From: an uncultured Bacilli bacterium
GTDB lineage: Bacteria > Bacillota_I > Bacilli_A > RF39 > UBA660
Direction: 5' to 3'
NCBI GenBank assembly: GCA_934086775.1
Contig: CAKOIJ010000006.1
Location: 1 to 32,002, forward strand
Length of the DNA: 32,002 bases
Part shown: one piece after another, positions 1 through 7,128 of the stretch
Position numbering within the stretch: position 1 is the stretch's first letter
How the letters are laid out: each line of letters begins with the position of its first letter
Notes under the pieces: model-generated
Database searches by the model: none
What the model saw: only the letters and a program-made list of their open reading frames with translations
What the model was told of the DNA's origin: nothing
Position numbers and translations under genes: made by a program

Positions 1-129
1 AAATCCAACAATATCAATTAATTTATATTTTTTAGTTGTTTCATAACCATAACTAGAAAAATAAGTTAATGTAATTAGACAATCAGTTTTCATTTTTAAC
101 CTAGTATAAACTTCTATTAAATCACTCAT
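1..129 (-). CDS. Unknown protein, N-terminal part only (runs off left edge)
   Basis: The first 43 codons of a minus-strand gene are visible, beginning MSDLIEVYTRLKMKTD and continuing to the window edge without a stop. The ATG at 129 is preceded by GGTGAG at about the right distance. A second in-frame ATG at 141 is possible, but it would overlap that ribosome binding site. I do not recognise the family: there is no signal peptide and no obvious motif in the visible part. The gene next to it on the same strand is the scpB fragment, about 110 bases upstream, with AT-rich spacer between that contains two AAGTTCAAAAAAA direct repeats (188-200 and 212-224). Confidence 0.6.
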   Translation of the reverse strand, partial: MSDLIEVYTRLKMKTDCLITLTYFSSYGYETTKKYKLIDIVGF

Positions 130-240
130 TAGTCTCACCATCCTAATAAAATACTACCATATCTAGCACAAAATATCAATATCATTTAAGTTCAAAAAAA
201 TCAAGTAATTAAAGTTCAAAAAAACGACTATTTTTAATTA

Positions 241-435
241 CTAGTCATTTTCTTTATAATTAGATTTATATAACTCCACTTCACTATTATCCACTGGACT
301 ATCTTTAATATCAAGTTTAGGTAAATCTTCTTTTGTTCCTAATCCAAAATAGTCTAAAAATTCACTAGTTGTTTTATAAAGATTAGGTTTACCAATACTA
401 TTATCTTTACCACATTCTTTAATAAATCCCCTAAA
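241..435 (-). pseudogene. Duplicated 3' fragment of scpB
   Basis: This stretch encodes about 62 residues that match the C-terminal end of the intact ScpB at 3135-3698: both share RGFIKECGK, PNLYKTT, EFLDYFGL, DLPKLDIK and EVELYKS in the same order and end at the same place. By eye about three quarters of residues agree. The similarity stops abruptly just before RGFIKECGK; upstream the open frame (to 480) runs into unrelated hydrophobic residues, so there is no start or N-terminal winged-helix. The differences from the intact copy are spread out and conservative, so the fragment is either an old duplication or came from a related strain by recombination. It is unlikely to be functional. It lies about 2.7 kb downstream of the real scpB, on the same strand. 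Confidence 0.85.
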
Positions 436-468
436 AATTATAAACGTGATAATAAAAAAATAACATTT

Positions 469-488
469 AAAAACGAGCAACAGCTCGT
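469..488 (-). terminator. Intrinsic terminator downstream of the 553-1041 gene
   Basis: A 6-bp stem ACGAGC/GCTCGT with an AACA/TGTT loop (473-488) is followed on the minus strand by a short T run (469-472). It lies about 65 bases past the stop of the gene that ends at 553. The stem is short but GC-rich compared with its surroundings. Confidence 0.5.
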
Positions 489-552
489 CTAATAAAATTT
501 AAAATTCTGTACCACACCAATCATTTATAATCATAGTGTGTAAAGAAATTTA

Positions 553-1041
553 TTATTTTTTTATAGGTTTTGTATTACTATTTTTTATTTGGTCTAAAAA
601 GGATGTATTATCTAATTCAATATTTCTTTTTAATATTTCTGTCATACCGTTAATAGTTGAAGCAAATCCACTGTTAACAATTCCTTGTTGATATTCCTCA
701 CTACAAAAATAACTTAATATACTTTCACCAGTTAAATCCTCTTTGTGATAGTAACTTGCAACAGCTTCAAACCACGCTTCTAATTTTCTACGATTTTCAG
801 CAACTCTAAAATGTCCAGAAAGTGGAATTTCATTTGACTTCACATTTTCTCCTAAAGCTGTTTCTACTTGATTATCAAAATTTCTTATAATAAATTCAAG
901 AATTGATAAGAATTTAGAATCAGAATATTCTTTGTTTTGATTATAAAATCTTCTTCTGTTAACTTCTTCTACCAATTCAGTTTTTCCGTCAATTGTTAAA
1001 GAATAATAAATACCATTTGTTTCTCCTAATACTTTTGTCAT
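553..1041 (-). CDS. Hypothetical protein, 162 aa
   Basis: This is a soluble-looking, mixed-charge protein with no signal peptide, membrane segment or motif that I recognise. The start ATG at 1041 has a strong ribosome binding site (GGAAGGAG). The N-terminal part is rich in hydrophilic helix (residues 20-110), with several aromatic residues around the EAWFEAVASYYHKED stretch. It is transcribed divergently from the broken DUF3800 gene, and the two share a short intergenic region with a dyad. Such gene pairs in accessory strips are often phage- or defence-related, but nothing in this sequence shows a function. Real coding is likely from the good ribosome binding site and uninterrupted frame. Confidence 0.7.
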   Translation of the reverse strand: MTKVLGETNGIYYSLTIDGKTELVEEVNRRRFYNQNKEYSDSKFLSILEFIIRNFDNQVETALGENVKSNEIPLSGHFRVAENRRKLEAWFEAVASYYHKEDLTGESILSYFCSEEYQQGIVNSGFASTINGMTEILKRNIELDNTSFLDQIKNSNTKPIKK

Positions 1042-1109
1042 ATTTTTTCTCCTTCCACATTAATTATAACACATATTTTATTTCTTGAAAACTTTAAAAA
1101 AATTAGATA

Positions 1110-1132
1110 ATCATATTTTTAAAAAATATGAT
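1110..1132. promoter_or_regulatory. Palindrome in the divergent intergenic region
   Basis: ATCATATTTTT and AAAAATATGAT form an 11-bp perfect inverted repeat around one central base, between the divergent genes at 1041 and 1168. A TATACT -10-like element (1132-1137) overlaps its right end, facing the DUF3800 gene. This is the layout of an operator, but the AT-rich arms could also be chance. Confidence 0.35.
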
Positions 1133-1167
1133 ATACTAGATGTAATTGACTTTAGGAGATGATAAAT

Positions 1168-1862
1168 TTGAAAACATATATTGTATTAGACGAATCAGGA
1201 GCAATGCATTTAAAAAATGAGAGATATTTTGTTATAGCAGGTTTTATTACTAGAGAACTACATAAAGTAACATCATCTCATAAAAGAGTTGAGGAAGTTG
1301 TAAAACAAAGAAAAAATATACCTATTAATCAAAAAATTGAATTAAAATCATCTCACATAAATGATAGTCAACAAGCATTATTTCTTAACGAATTATACTC
1401 TTTATCAGATGTAGTACCGATAGCAATAGTTGTTGATAAAGAAAATCTGAAAAAATTTGGTGCTTCTGAAAATGTTGCTTATAACTTTTTTGTAAAAACT
1501 TTATTAAAATATTTATTTAAATGTAATATTCCTATATTACAAACAAATCAAATTGAACTAAGGGTTAATAATAGAAATACTTCTGTAAAAACCTTAAAAA
1601 TTTAGAAACATTTTTACAATGGGAATTTGAATTAATGGATTTAGAGGTAGAAGTTAAATATTTAGACTCAAAAGATAATAGAGACGTACAAATGACTGAT
1701 TATGTTGCTAATTTAGTATGGAAAAAACATAATCGACCAAACGAAGATTTATCAAGAAGAGTTCCACAATATTATAGAACTTATATTTTAAAATTTCCAT
1801 TTAAATTATTTGGACATAATCCAAGTATAAAACATTTAGAAGAAGAAAAAAAAAAAATTTAG
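1168..1862 (+). pseudogene. DUF3800-family protein, split by frameshift
   Basis: DUF3800 proteins have an RNase H-like fold and are predicted nucleases common in mobile and defence regions. The N-terminal signature VLDESG is at residues 5-10 and the C-terminal acidic motif DNRDVQMTDYVANLVW is in the second open frame (1635-1862), as in the family. The frame breaks in the A5 run at 1596-1600: adding one A joins the two frames seamlessly through NLETFLQWEFELM. A second run of 12 A (1846-1857) precedes the end; one extra A there would give a few more residues and a stop at 1874-1876. The start is probably TTG at 1168, because AGGAG lies 9 bases upstream, rather than the ATG at 1159 which touches the AGGAG. 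It may be a pseudogene, a sequencing error or slippage-controlled. Confidence 0.8.
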
Positions 1863-1889
1863 AAGAATTAGTGTAAATTCATAAAAAAA

Positions 1890-1898
1890 TGATATAAT
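1890..1898 (+). promoter_or_regulatory. Extended -10 promoter for the small RNA candidate
   Basis: TGATATAAT (1890-1898) is a perfect extended -10 (TGn-TATAAT). No convincing -35 is present, which is common with extended -10 promoters. It directs transcription toward the structured region that ends in a terminator at 2018; the start point would be near 1905. Confidence 0.6.
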
Positions 1899-1904
1899 AT
1901 TATC

Positions 1905-2018
1905 AGAAGACCTTTAAGGTGTATCGAACCAAGCACTATATGTGTGAATGTTCTAATCGTATGTTAAGTACTGGATCCTTTGGGCAGAAAAGTAATCCGA
2001 AAGGGTTACTTTTTCTTT
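1905..2018 (+). ncRNA. Unidentified structured small RNA or leader, about 115 nt
   Basis: The stretch has no open reading frame, starts just after an extended -10 promoter and ends in a good intrinsic terminator. Several short helices are visible: CCTTTAAGG (1911-1919), GGT/ACC around 1918-1930, CAC/GTG near 1936-1946, and a CTG/CAG-closed hairpin containing GATCC (1972-1986). The base composition is visibly less AT-rich than the flanks, which suggests selection on RNA structure. I compared it by eye with SRP RNA, 6S, tmRNA, T-box, TPP, FMN, SAM, purine, c-di-GMP, ZTP and fluoride motifs and found none. It may be a free small RNA, or a leader controlling the gene at 2222, but that gene has its own promoter. 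Confidence 0.5.
1988..2018 (+). terminator. Intrinsic terminator of the small RNA candidate
   Basis: AAAAGTAATCC pairs with GGGTTACTTTT (one G-T wobble) around a GAAA tetraloop (1988-2013), and the T-rich tract continues to 2018. The GAAA loop adds stability. Confidence 0.8.
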
Positions 2019-2122
2019 TAAAATTGTTATACTTGTATTAGTTAATAATTATTACTAACTATTTCTTTTGCTCTAGAAGTTGTTCTACTTCTTTCTTTAG
2101 TGCACCAGATTAGTTAATCAGC

Positions 2123-2142
2123 CCTTAGAATAAGGTTTTTTT
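2123..2142 (+). terminator. Short terminator-like hairpin
   Basis: CCTTA-gaa-TAAGG (2123-2135) is followed by seven T residues. It sits in the gap between the small RNA and the gene at 2222, just upstream of that gene's promoter, so it would insulate the gene from upstream transcription. The rest of 2019-2160 holds no recognisable gene. Confidence 0.55.
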
Positions 2143-2165
2143 ATTTTATTTATAAGTTTTATAAC

Positions 2166-2194
2166 TTGACATTTTGTTAATTTTGTAGTAAAAT
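2166..2194 (+). promoter_or_regulatory. Sigma-A-type promoter of the gene at 2222
   Basis: TTGACA (2166-2171) and TAAAAT (2189-2194) are separated by 17 bases, a near-consensus vegetative promoter 28 bases before the start codon. Confidence 0.8.
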
Positions 2195-2221
2195 TAAGTA
2201 CAGTTATTGAGGGGGTATAAT

Positions 2222-3082
2222 ATGATAACTTTAAATGAACTTAAGTATGTAAATGCTTGGACTAGTAAATGTCCATATCCTGGAGTAGAATATGCTACTT
2301 TAGCAGCAAAAAAATTAGTAGAAAGTTATGAAGATTACAAGAAACATTATTTAGATAAAAGATATAGCGTAATTTTAAGTAGTGGAGATCAATTTGACTT
2401 TGAAATATACACTAAAAATATATGTCATATGTTAGGAATAGATTATAAGAACTTAACAGGTGAATATTTTGAAAAATTTAGAAGTGAAGTATTAGGTGTT
2501 TCTTCAAGCATAAAGAGTTATGACTTATTAAAAGCAATAATAGATAATATAGATGAAGTTTTAAAATATGATGAAAAGACTAATGGTAAAGTACTTAATT
2601 ATTATAAATTAATGATTAAAAGTTCAATATTTGAAAAACTATCAGATTTCTCTAGATTTAACTTTGGAGTATTAAACTTTGATAAGGATAAATATCCTAG
2701 TTTTGCAAATTTTAAAAGTACTAGATTTTTATATGTACAAAGTAATGAAATAGTTGCTCCTTATTTTATGATGGGTATATTAAATGACGCAAAACCCGGA
2801 GAAGAAGCAGAGGATGAAAATAAGTTTGCAGTTGAAACTTTATTTGCACCTAATAAACCACATGAATTCTTTATGAGTAGTGAAGCCGCTATTCCTACTC
2901 AAATACAAATAGATACAGGGGAAAAATTAATAAAAAAAGAAGCAACTGCTAGTGAAAAATTAGCTCTTCTAAATCAATATAAATTAATTATAAGTACTTA
3001 TAATTTACCAAATAATTTAAATATTAGCGGAGATTATGAAGCAATTTTAGCAGATGCTGCTTCTAAAAGATTAATAAAATAG
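2222..3082 (+). CDS. Cytosolic protein, possibly PBECR-like nuclease domain
   Basis: The protein has about 286 residues and no signal peptide or membrane span. The ATG at 2222 is chosen over the TTG at 2207 because GAGGGGG at 2209-2215 is an excellent ribosome binding site for it. The N-terminal part (roughly residues 25-90) has the pattern of PBECR-type domains (phage Barnase-EndoU-ColicinE5/D-RelE-like nucleases): a helix rich in K/Y, then a beta stretch YSVILSSG, then FDFEIYTKNICHMLGID, where F-x-I and H-x-L-G-I are typical. I see no sure catalytic set, so this is a tentative assignment. The C-terminal half is unrecognised. The gene is a single transcription unit with its own promoter and terminator. 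Confidence 0.75.
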   Translation: MITLNELKYVNAWTSKCPYPGVEYATLAAKKLVESYEDYKKHYLDKRYSVILSSGDQFDFEIYTKNICHMLGIDYKNLTGEYFEKFRSEVLGVSSSIKSYDLLKAIIDNIDEVLKYDEKTNGKVLNYYKLMIKSSIFEKLSDFSRFNFGVLNFDKDKYPSFANFKSTRFLYVQSNEIVAPYFMMGILNDAKPGEEAEDENKFAVETLFAPNKPHEFFMSSEAAIPTQIQIDTGEKLIKKEATASEKLALLNQYKLIISTYNLPNNLNISGDYEAILADAASKRLIK

Positions 3083-3107
3083 AAACTAAAAAATTAGTTT
3101 CTATTTT
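3081..3107 (+). terminator. Bidirectional intrinsic terminator
   Basis: AGAAACTAA-aaaa-TTAGTTTCT (3081-3102) is followed by ATTTTTATTTT on the plus strand. On the minus strand the hairpin is followed by ATTTTATT, so it can also stop transcripts from scpB. It overlaps the stop codon of the plus-strand gene. Confidence 0.8.
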
Positions 3108-3134
3108 TATTTTATAATTATTTATGTATAACTA

Positions 3135-3698
3135 CTACTCTTCTTTAAAACTTGATTTATAAAGTTCTACCTCATCATTCATAGTAGGTTTTTCTTTAAT
3201 ATCTAGTTTAGGTAAATCATCTTTTGTAGCAAGTCCAAAATAATCTAGAAATTCATTTGTTGTTTTATATAAATTAGGTCTCCCTGCTGCATCACTTTTA
3301 CCACATTCTTTAATAAAACCTCTAGCTAATAGTTTTCTAACTATTTGACTACTAGAAACACCTCTTATTTCATCTATTTTAACTCTAGTTATTGGTTCAT
3401 TATATGCAATAATTGCTAGTACTTCTAAACTAGCATTACTTAAGTTAAATGTTCTGTTATCTGTTACTAACTTTTCATAATATTCTTTATGTTCACTCTT
3501 AGTAGTTAATTTAAAAGTGTTACCTAAAAATGATATTCTAATTCCTCTTTGAGTACTATCATAGTCTTTTCTTAACTCTGATAAGACACTTTTAACTTCT
3601 TCTTCACTAACTCCTAGTACTTCTTTAAGTTCTTTTAGAGTTATTCCTTCATCTCCTACTACAAATAATATTCCTTCTGTTATACTTTTTAAATTCAT
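3135..3698 (-). CDS. scpB: Segregation and condensation protein B
   Basis: ScpB is the kleisin partner of ScpA in the SMC-ScpAB condensin that organises and separates chromosomes. The protein (187 aa from ATG 3698) opens with KSITEGILFVVGDEGI, the usual start of the first winged-helix domain, and has the second domain's EVLAIIAYNEPITR and VSSSQIVRKLLARGFI. The family usually has 180-200 residues. I prefer ATG 3698 over the in-frame ATG at 3731 because it lies one base after the scpA stop (TAG-A-ATG), suggesting translational coupling. The C-terminal tail (about 60 residues) has a second, diverged copy at 241-435. Confidence 0.95.
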   Translation of the reverse strand: MNLKSITEGILFVVGDEGITLKELKEVLGVSEEEVKSVLSELRKDYDSTQRGIRISFLGNTFKLTTKSEHKEYYEKLVTDNRTFNLSNASLEVLAIIAYNEPITRVKIDEIRGVSSSQIVRKLLARGFIKECGKSDAAGRPNLYKTTNEFLDYFGLATKDDLPKLDIKEKPTMNDEVELYKSSFKEE

Positions 3699-3699
3699 T

Positions 3700-4419
3700 C
3701 TAATCAACTCTTTCAAGTAATATGTTCCCAAAGTTTTTATCTTGTTTTAAAGTTATTTCCTTATCTTTAGCCATTTCTAATATACTTAAAAATGTTACAA
3801 CTATATAAGGTCTAGTTAAGTATTCAAATAAACTTGAGAACTCTACTGTCTTTTCTTTTTTTAATATACTTCTTATTTTATTAACTCTTTCTGATACAGA
3901 AAGTTCTTTTTTAGTTATTTTAGTGTTAATAGGTTTAGTATACTCTTTTCTTTCTAATAATTTTTCTAGTGCAAGGAGTAAATCATTAGGAGTTACTTCC
4001 CCATTATTTTCTAGTTTTTCATTAGTATAAATATTTCTTCTTTCAGGTGCTTTTGTATAATAGCTACCCCTGTTTACTTCTAAATCTTTAAAGATACTAG
4101 TACTTTCTTTATACTTTTGATATTCAAGTAGTCTTTTCTTTAACTCTTCTTCTGGATCCTCTTCATAACTAGACTCTTCCTCTATTTTAGGTGGTTTTGG
4201 AAGTAAGTATCTACTTTTCATTTCTATTAATTCACTAGCTAAAACAAGATATTCACTAGCAACATCAAGGTTCATTTCTTCCATTTTTTTTAAATATTCT
4301 AAATATTGTGTAGTGATATCTACTAATTTAATATCACTAATTTCTATCTTTGATACTTTTACTAAATGTAAAAGTAAATCAAGAGGTCCTTCAAAATCTC
4401 CTATTAAAAAGTTATTCAT
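3700..4419 (-). CDS. scpA: Segregation and condensation protein A
   Basis: ScpA is the kleisin subunit that bridges SMC heads together with ScpB. The protein (239 aa, about the family length) starts with the signature FEGPLDLLLHLVKVSKIEI and continues with the DI..ITTQYLEYL and YLVLASELIEMKSRYLLPK helices, ending in the C-terminal winged helix that contacts the SMC head (FLSILEMAKDKEI). The middle (residues 75-100) is highly acidic and probably a flexible linker. Its start overlaps the stop of the membrane-protein gene upstream (around 4419), and scpB follows at once, so the three genes form one operon. Confidence 0.95.
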   Translation of the reverse strand: MNNFLIGDFEGPLDLLLHLVKVSKIEISDIKLVDITTQYLEYLKKMEEMNLDVASEYLVLASELIEMKSRYLLPKPPKIEEESSYEEDPEEELKKRLLEYQKYKESTSIFKDLEVNRGSYYTKAPERRNIYTNEKLENNGEVTPNDLLLALEKLLERKEYTKPINTKITKKELSVSERVNKIRSILKKEKTVEFSSLFEYLTRPYIVVTFLSILEMAKDKEITLKQDKNFGNILLERVD

Positions 4420-5756
4420 TATTTACAACTCCAGTTACTGTTTTCTTCCTCTAGTTTCACACTTTTTTTAGTAGTACCAAGTGTATAATTCTTTTTAACT
4501 TCACTTACTTTAATTTTTGTTAGATTTATTTTATATTTTATAGAACTTTTATTATATACAAGGTCTTCTGCTCCCATAGAAGTAACTAATTCTGCTTCTT
4601 TCTTATTAGTATTTTCATAGTTGCTAGGTATATCATTTCCTGACACAGTACTTATAGTATTTTCTATAATATAATTGGTAAGACCATTTTTACTGAAATT
4701 ATAAGTTGTTTTATAATTATAGTTAACAGTTCCATCTGTTTCGGTTTTAGTACATACTAGAATATCAGTTAAATCAGTTAAATTTTTACTTTCTAGTATC
4801 GTTACTTTTGCATAATAAGCTTCCTTATAAATATCACTAGGTAAGTTTAAAGTATAAGTTTTTTGTACTTTTCTTTCTAAAACACTATTACTTGTAAAAA
4901 TAGTTCTATAGACAGAAACTTTATTAGAATTATATAGTTCAATATAAATATTTAAATCATTTGCATTTTTGACTTCATCTTCAGGGAGATATACAAGTGA
5001 TAAAGTATTATTACTTCTTTTAATAAAATTATAAAATTTTATATTGTTTACTGTAATGTTTCCTTCTTCTTTACCTATTTCAAGAAAACCATCTTCAGTA
5101 GTTTTGTAATATTTAATATTCTTATTATTTTCATCTACCTTTGATGTGTTATTATCTCTTTTAAATAACTTAGTTATACTAGGAAGTGATATAGCAAATG
5201 TAAGAAGTACTAAAATAATTATTATTAAAACTCTTCTTTCTCTTTTTCTTTCAAGTGGGTTGTCAATAGGAGTATTACCTCCAAGATCAATTATTTCAAA
5301 GTCGTCACCAAAATCAAGAACTTCAATCTTATCTTCAGGCTTTATTTGTTCAATTTCTTCTTTAGGTGTAATATTTGTTTTTAATTTTTTTAGTAATATA
5401 ACACTATAAATAAGTAAAGCTATTACACTTAATGAAAATAACAAACTTATAATATTAGAAATAGTACTTGGTAAAAAAGAAAGTAAATTTGTTCCTACTT
5501 TAACATTGCCTACTGTAATACTAGAGGAACCAGTTATAAAAGAAAGAACTACTAAAACTATTCCCACATATTTATTAATAGTAAGTTTACCTAGTAAATA
5601 CAAGTTTAATATTGGTACCCAACTTCTCCATAAACCTTTTTCTTTTTTTAATTTTCCTAATTTTGTTAAAACTATTCCCATTAAAATATATAAAAGAATA
5701 GCTAAAATAGCAATTACTAAAACAATAATAATTAATTTACTTAGTATACTTTCCAT
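4419..5756 (-). CDS. Multi-pass membrane protein with C-terminal soluble domain, unknown function
   Basis: The 445-residue protein has a membrane span at about 7-33, an amphipathic stretch with GLWRSWVPILNLYLLGKL (about 41-58) that resembles small DUF5684-like membrane proteins, more spans at about 62-80 and 88-122, an acidic cytoplasmic loop (125-165), and a further span at about 174-196 after a RKRERR stop-transfer motif. Residues 200-445 are soluble and rich in beta-prone T, N and Y. The start ATG 5756 has AAGGA 7 bases upstream. It is first in the scpAB operon, overlapping scpA at the stop, but nothing in the sequence ties it to chromosome segregation. Function unknown. Confidence 0.8.
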   Translation of the reverse strand: MESILSKLIIIVLVIAILAILLYILMGIVLTKLGKLKKEKGLWRSWVPILNLYLLGKLTINKYVGIVLVVLSFITGSSSITVGNVKVGTNLLSFLPSTISNIISLLFSLSVIALLIYSVILLKKLKTNITPKEEIEQIKPEDKIEVLDFGDDFEIIDLGGNTPIDNPLERKRERRVLIIIILVLLTFAISLPSITKLFKRDNNTSKVDENNKNIKYYKTTEDGFLEIGKEEGNITVNNIKFYNFIKRSNNTLSLVYLPEDEVKNANDLNIYIELYNSNKVSVYRTIFTSNSVLERKVQKTYTLNLPSDIYKEAYYAKVTILESKNLTDLTDILVCTKTETDGTVNYNYKTTYNFSKNGLTNYIIENTISTVSGNDIPSNYENTNKKEAELVTSMGAEDLVYNKSSIKYKINLTKIKVSEVKKNYTLGTTKKSVKLEEENSNWSCK

Positions 5757-5779
5757 TAATAATCCTTCTTTCCATTTTA

Positions 5780-5788
5780 ATTATACCA
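5780..5788 (-). promoter_or_regulatory. Extended -10 promoter of the scpAB operon
   Basis: On the minus strand TGGTATAAT (5788-5780) is a perfect extended -10 element 24 bases before the ATG at 5756. It follows directly on the spoVAE terminator. No clear -35 is visible. Confidence 0.6.
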
Positions 5789-5810
5789 AAAAACTAGAGA
5801 ATACTCTAGT
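5786..5810 (-). terminator. Terminator of the spoVA operon
   Basis: ACTAGAG/CTCTAGT (5793-5799 and 5804-5810) forms a 7-bp stem with a 4-base loop, followed on the minus strand by six T residues. It lies just past the spoVAE stop, separating the sporulation genes from the scpAB operon. Confidence 0.8.
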
Positions 5811-5815
5811 CCTAA

Positions 5816-6163
5816 TTAATGTTTTGGTTTAAATAAAATCCCAATTACAAATGCTATTAATATTGTAACAGTAAGTCCCCCACCAGTTAAAGAAAATATA
5901 TTTTGAAGTAATCCTGTAAAACCATCTTTTAAAAAGCCATTGTAAGCTCCTTTAAATAAGATGTGTCCAAAATTAGTAATAGGTACACTTGCACCTGCTA
6001 TAGAAAAGTCGACTAATTTATCATAAACACCTATCATAGAAAGAAAGGCACCTAGTACTACTAGTATAGTATTAGTGTGTGCTGGAGTTAAATTGGTAAG
6101 TTCAATTAATAACTGACCTAGCATGCATATTAACCCACAAAGTATAAATGCATTTAAATACAT
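5816..6163 (-). CDS. spoVAE: Stage V sporulation protein AE (SpoVAEb type)
   Basis: SpoVAEb is an inner-membrane component of the SpoVA channel that loads dipicolinic acid into the forespore and releases it at germination. The 115-residue protein (usual length about 115-120) is hydrophobic, with about four membrane spans and the family motif VPITNFGHILFKGA near the middle, paralogous to the VPTTGFAHAMTSAA of SpoVAC. The ATG shares one base with the spoVAD stop (TAATG), showing translational coupling. It is the last gene of the spoIIA-spoVA operon; a terminator follows at 5786-5810. Confidence 0.93.
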   Translation of the reverse strand: MYLNAFILCGLICMLGQLLIELTNLTPAHTNTILVVLGAFLSMIGVYDKLVDFSIAGASVPITNFGHILFKGAYNGFLKDGFTGLLQNIFSLTGGGLTVTILIAFVIGILFKPKH

Positions 6164-7128
6164 TATTCCACCTCCAAACTTATAGCATGGCTAATAGATG
6201 GGATACTTAAAGATAAACCTGTACTTAGTTTTGAATGAAGAGATCCTGTTCCAATAAGTAATATCTTCTTATACTTTTTATTTTTTAGTATTTTTTCAAA
6301 AAGTACAAGTGGTAAACAAACCGGGCCGCTACCTCCCGCGATTTGGTTTTTATTATTAAAGATAATCTCCCCAGCATCTACTTGATTTTTAAGATCAATA
6401 TTATATTCTTTATTTAAGTATTCTTTTAGAATTTTAGAACCATATATACCTAAGTCACCAGTTAAAATTATGTCATAGTAGTTTGCTTTTCTTTTTAGGT
6501 CTTTTAAGTGCTCGCTTATAGTTAATGCTGCCCCCGGAGCCATACATGCACCCATATTATTAGCATCTTTATATCCTATATCTACCACTTTACCTACTGT
6601 TGCACTTTCTATTTTTATATGAGTTTTTTCACTAGTTACAAGTGTACTAGTTGAAGCACTCACTGTGAAGGTGTTTACAACTTTTCTAATTGCACCATAT
6701 TCAATTGGAAATCTAAATTGTTTTTCACTTGCTAAATTGTTTGCAGAAGTGGTAACTATTATATTTTTATATTTATATTTGTCTGCTAACATTGAAGAGA
6801 TAAATAAGCCTTCTAAGAAAGTAGAACAAGCAGAATATATACCTAGAATAGGACTTTTAAAGCTTTTTCCAGCAAAATAGCTTGCAAAAAGTTGATTTTG
6901 TAAATCTCCACTTATAAGTAAATCTATATTACTTTTATTTAATTTATTTTTCTTTAGTAAGCCTTTAATACTTCTTTTTTGATATTCTACTTCTCCAAGT
7001 TCAAAACTTTTTTTACCCATATAATAGTCATTTACCATTTCGTTACCTTTTATATTTAGTTCATATTCATTTCTTCCTATAAATGAATAACTGTCTTTTA
7101 TATATGCATTATCAAACTTTAAAGTCAT
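6163..7128 (-). CDS. spoVAD: Stage V sporulation protein AD
   Basis: SpoVAD is the peripheral, dipicolinic-acid-binding subunit of the SpoVA channel; it has a thiolase/FabH-like fold without a metabolic role. The protein has 321 residues (about 340 in Bacillus). It shows the family regions IYSACSTFLEGL, MGACMAPGAALTI and GDLGIYGSKILKEY, and lacks a signal peptide. The start overlaps the spoVAC stop by four bases (ATGA), and its stop overlaps the spoVAE start, so C-D-E are translated together. No anomaly was seen other than slight shortening. Confidence 0.95.
   Translation of the reverse strand: MTLKFDNAYIKDSYSFIGRNEYELNIKGNEMVNDYYMGKKSFELGEVEYQKRSIKGLLKKNKLNKSNIDLLISGDLQNQLFASYFAGKSFKSPILGIYSACSTFLEGLFISSMLADKYKYKNIIVTTSANNLASEKQFRFPIEYGAIRKVVNTFTVSASTSTLVTSEKTHIKIESATVGKVVDIGYKDANNMGACMAPGAALTISEHLKDLKRKANYYDIILTGDLGIYGSKILKEYLNKEYNIDLKNQVDAGEIIFNNKNQIAGGSGPVCLPLVLFEKILKNKKYKKILLIGTGSLHSKLSTGLSLSIPSISHAISLEVE

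Noticed and set aside
188..224. Two AAGTTCAAAAAAA direct repeats as an attachment site
   Set aside because: Only 24 bases apart, low-complexity, and no integrase is near; chance in AT-rich DNA is likely.
1905..2018. SRP RNA, 6S RNA, or a known riboswitch
   Set aside because: None of the conserved sequence motifs of these RNAs was found, and the length does not fit 6S or tmRNA.
2059..2109. Minus-strand fragment reading GALKKEVEQLLEQKK then a stop
   Set aside because: Only about 16 codons before an upstream stop, no start or ribosome binding site. It could be the remnant of a gene end but cannot be assigned.
5146..5832. Plus-strand open frames opposite the membrane-protein gene (5146-5409 and 5506-5832)
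   Set aside because: They are mirror frames of a well-supported minus-strand gene, with AT-biased composition and no ribosome binding sites. The same holds for the small open frames opposite spoVAD, dacF, pdp, helicase-cluster and prsA genes.
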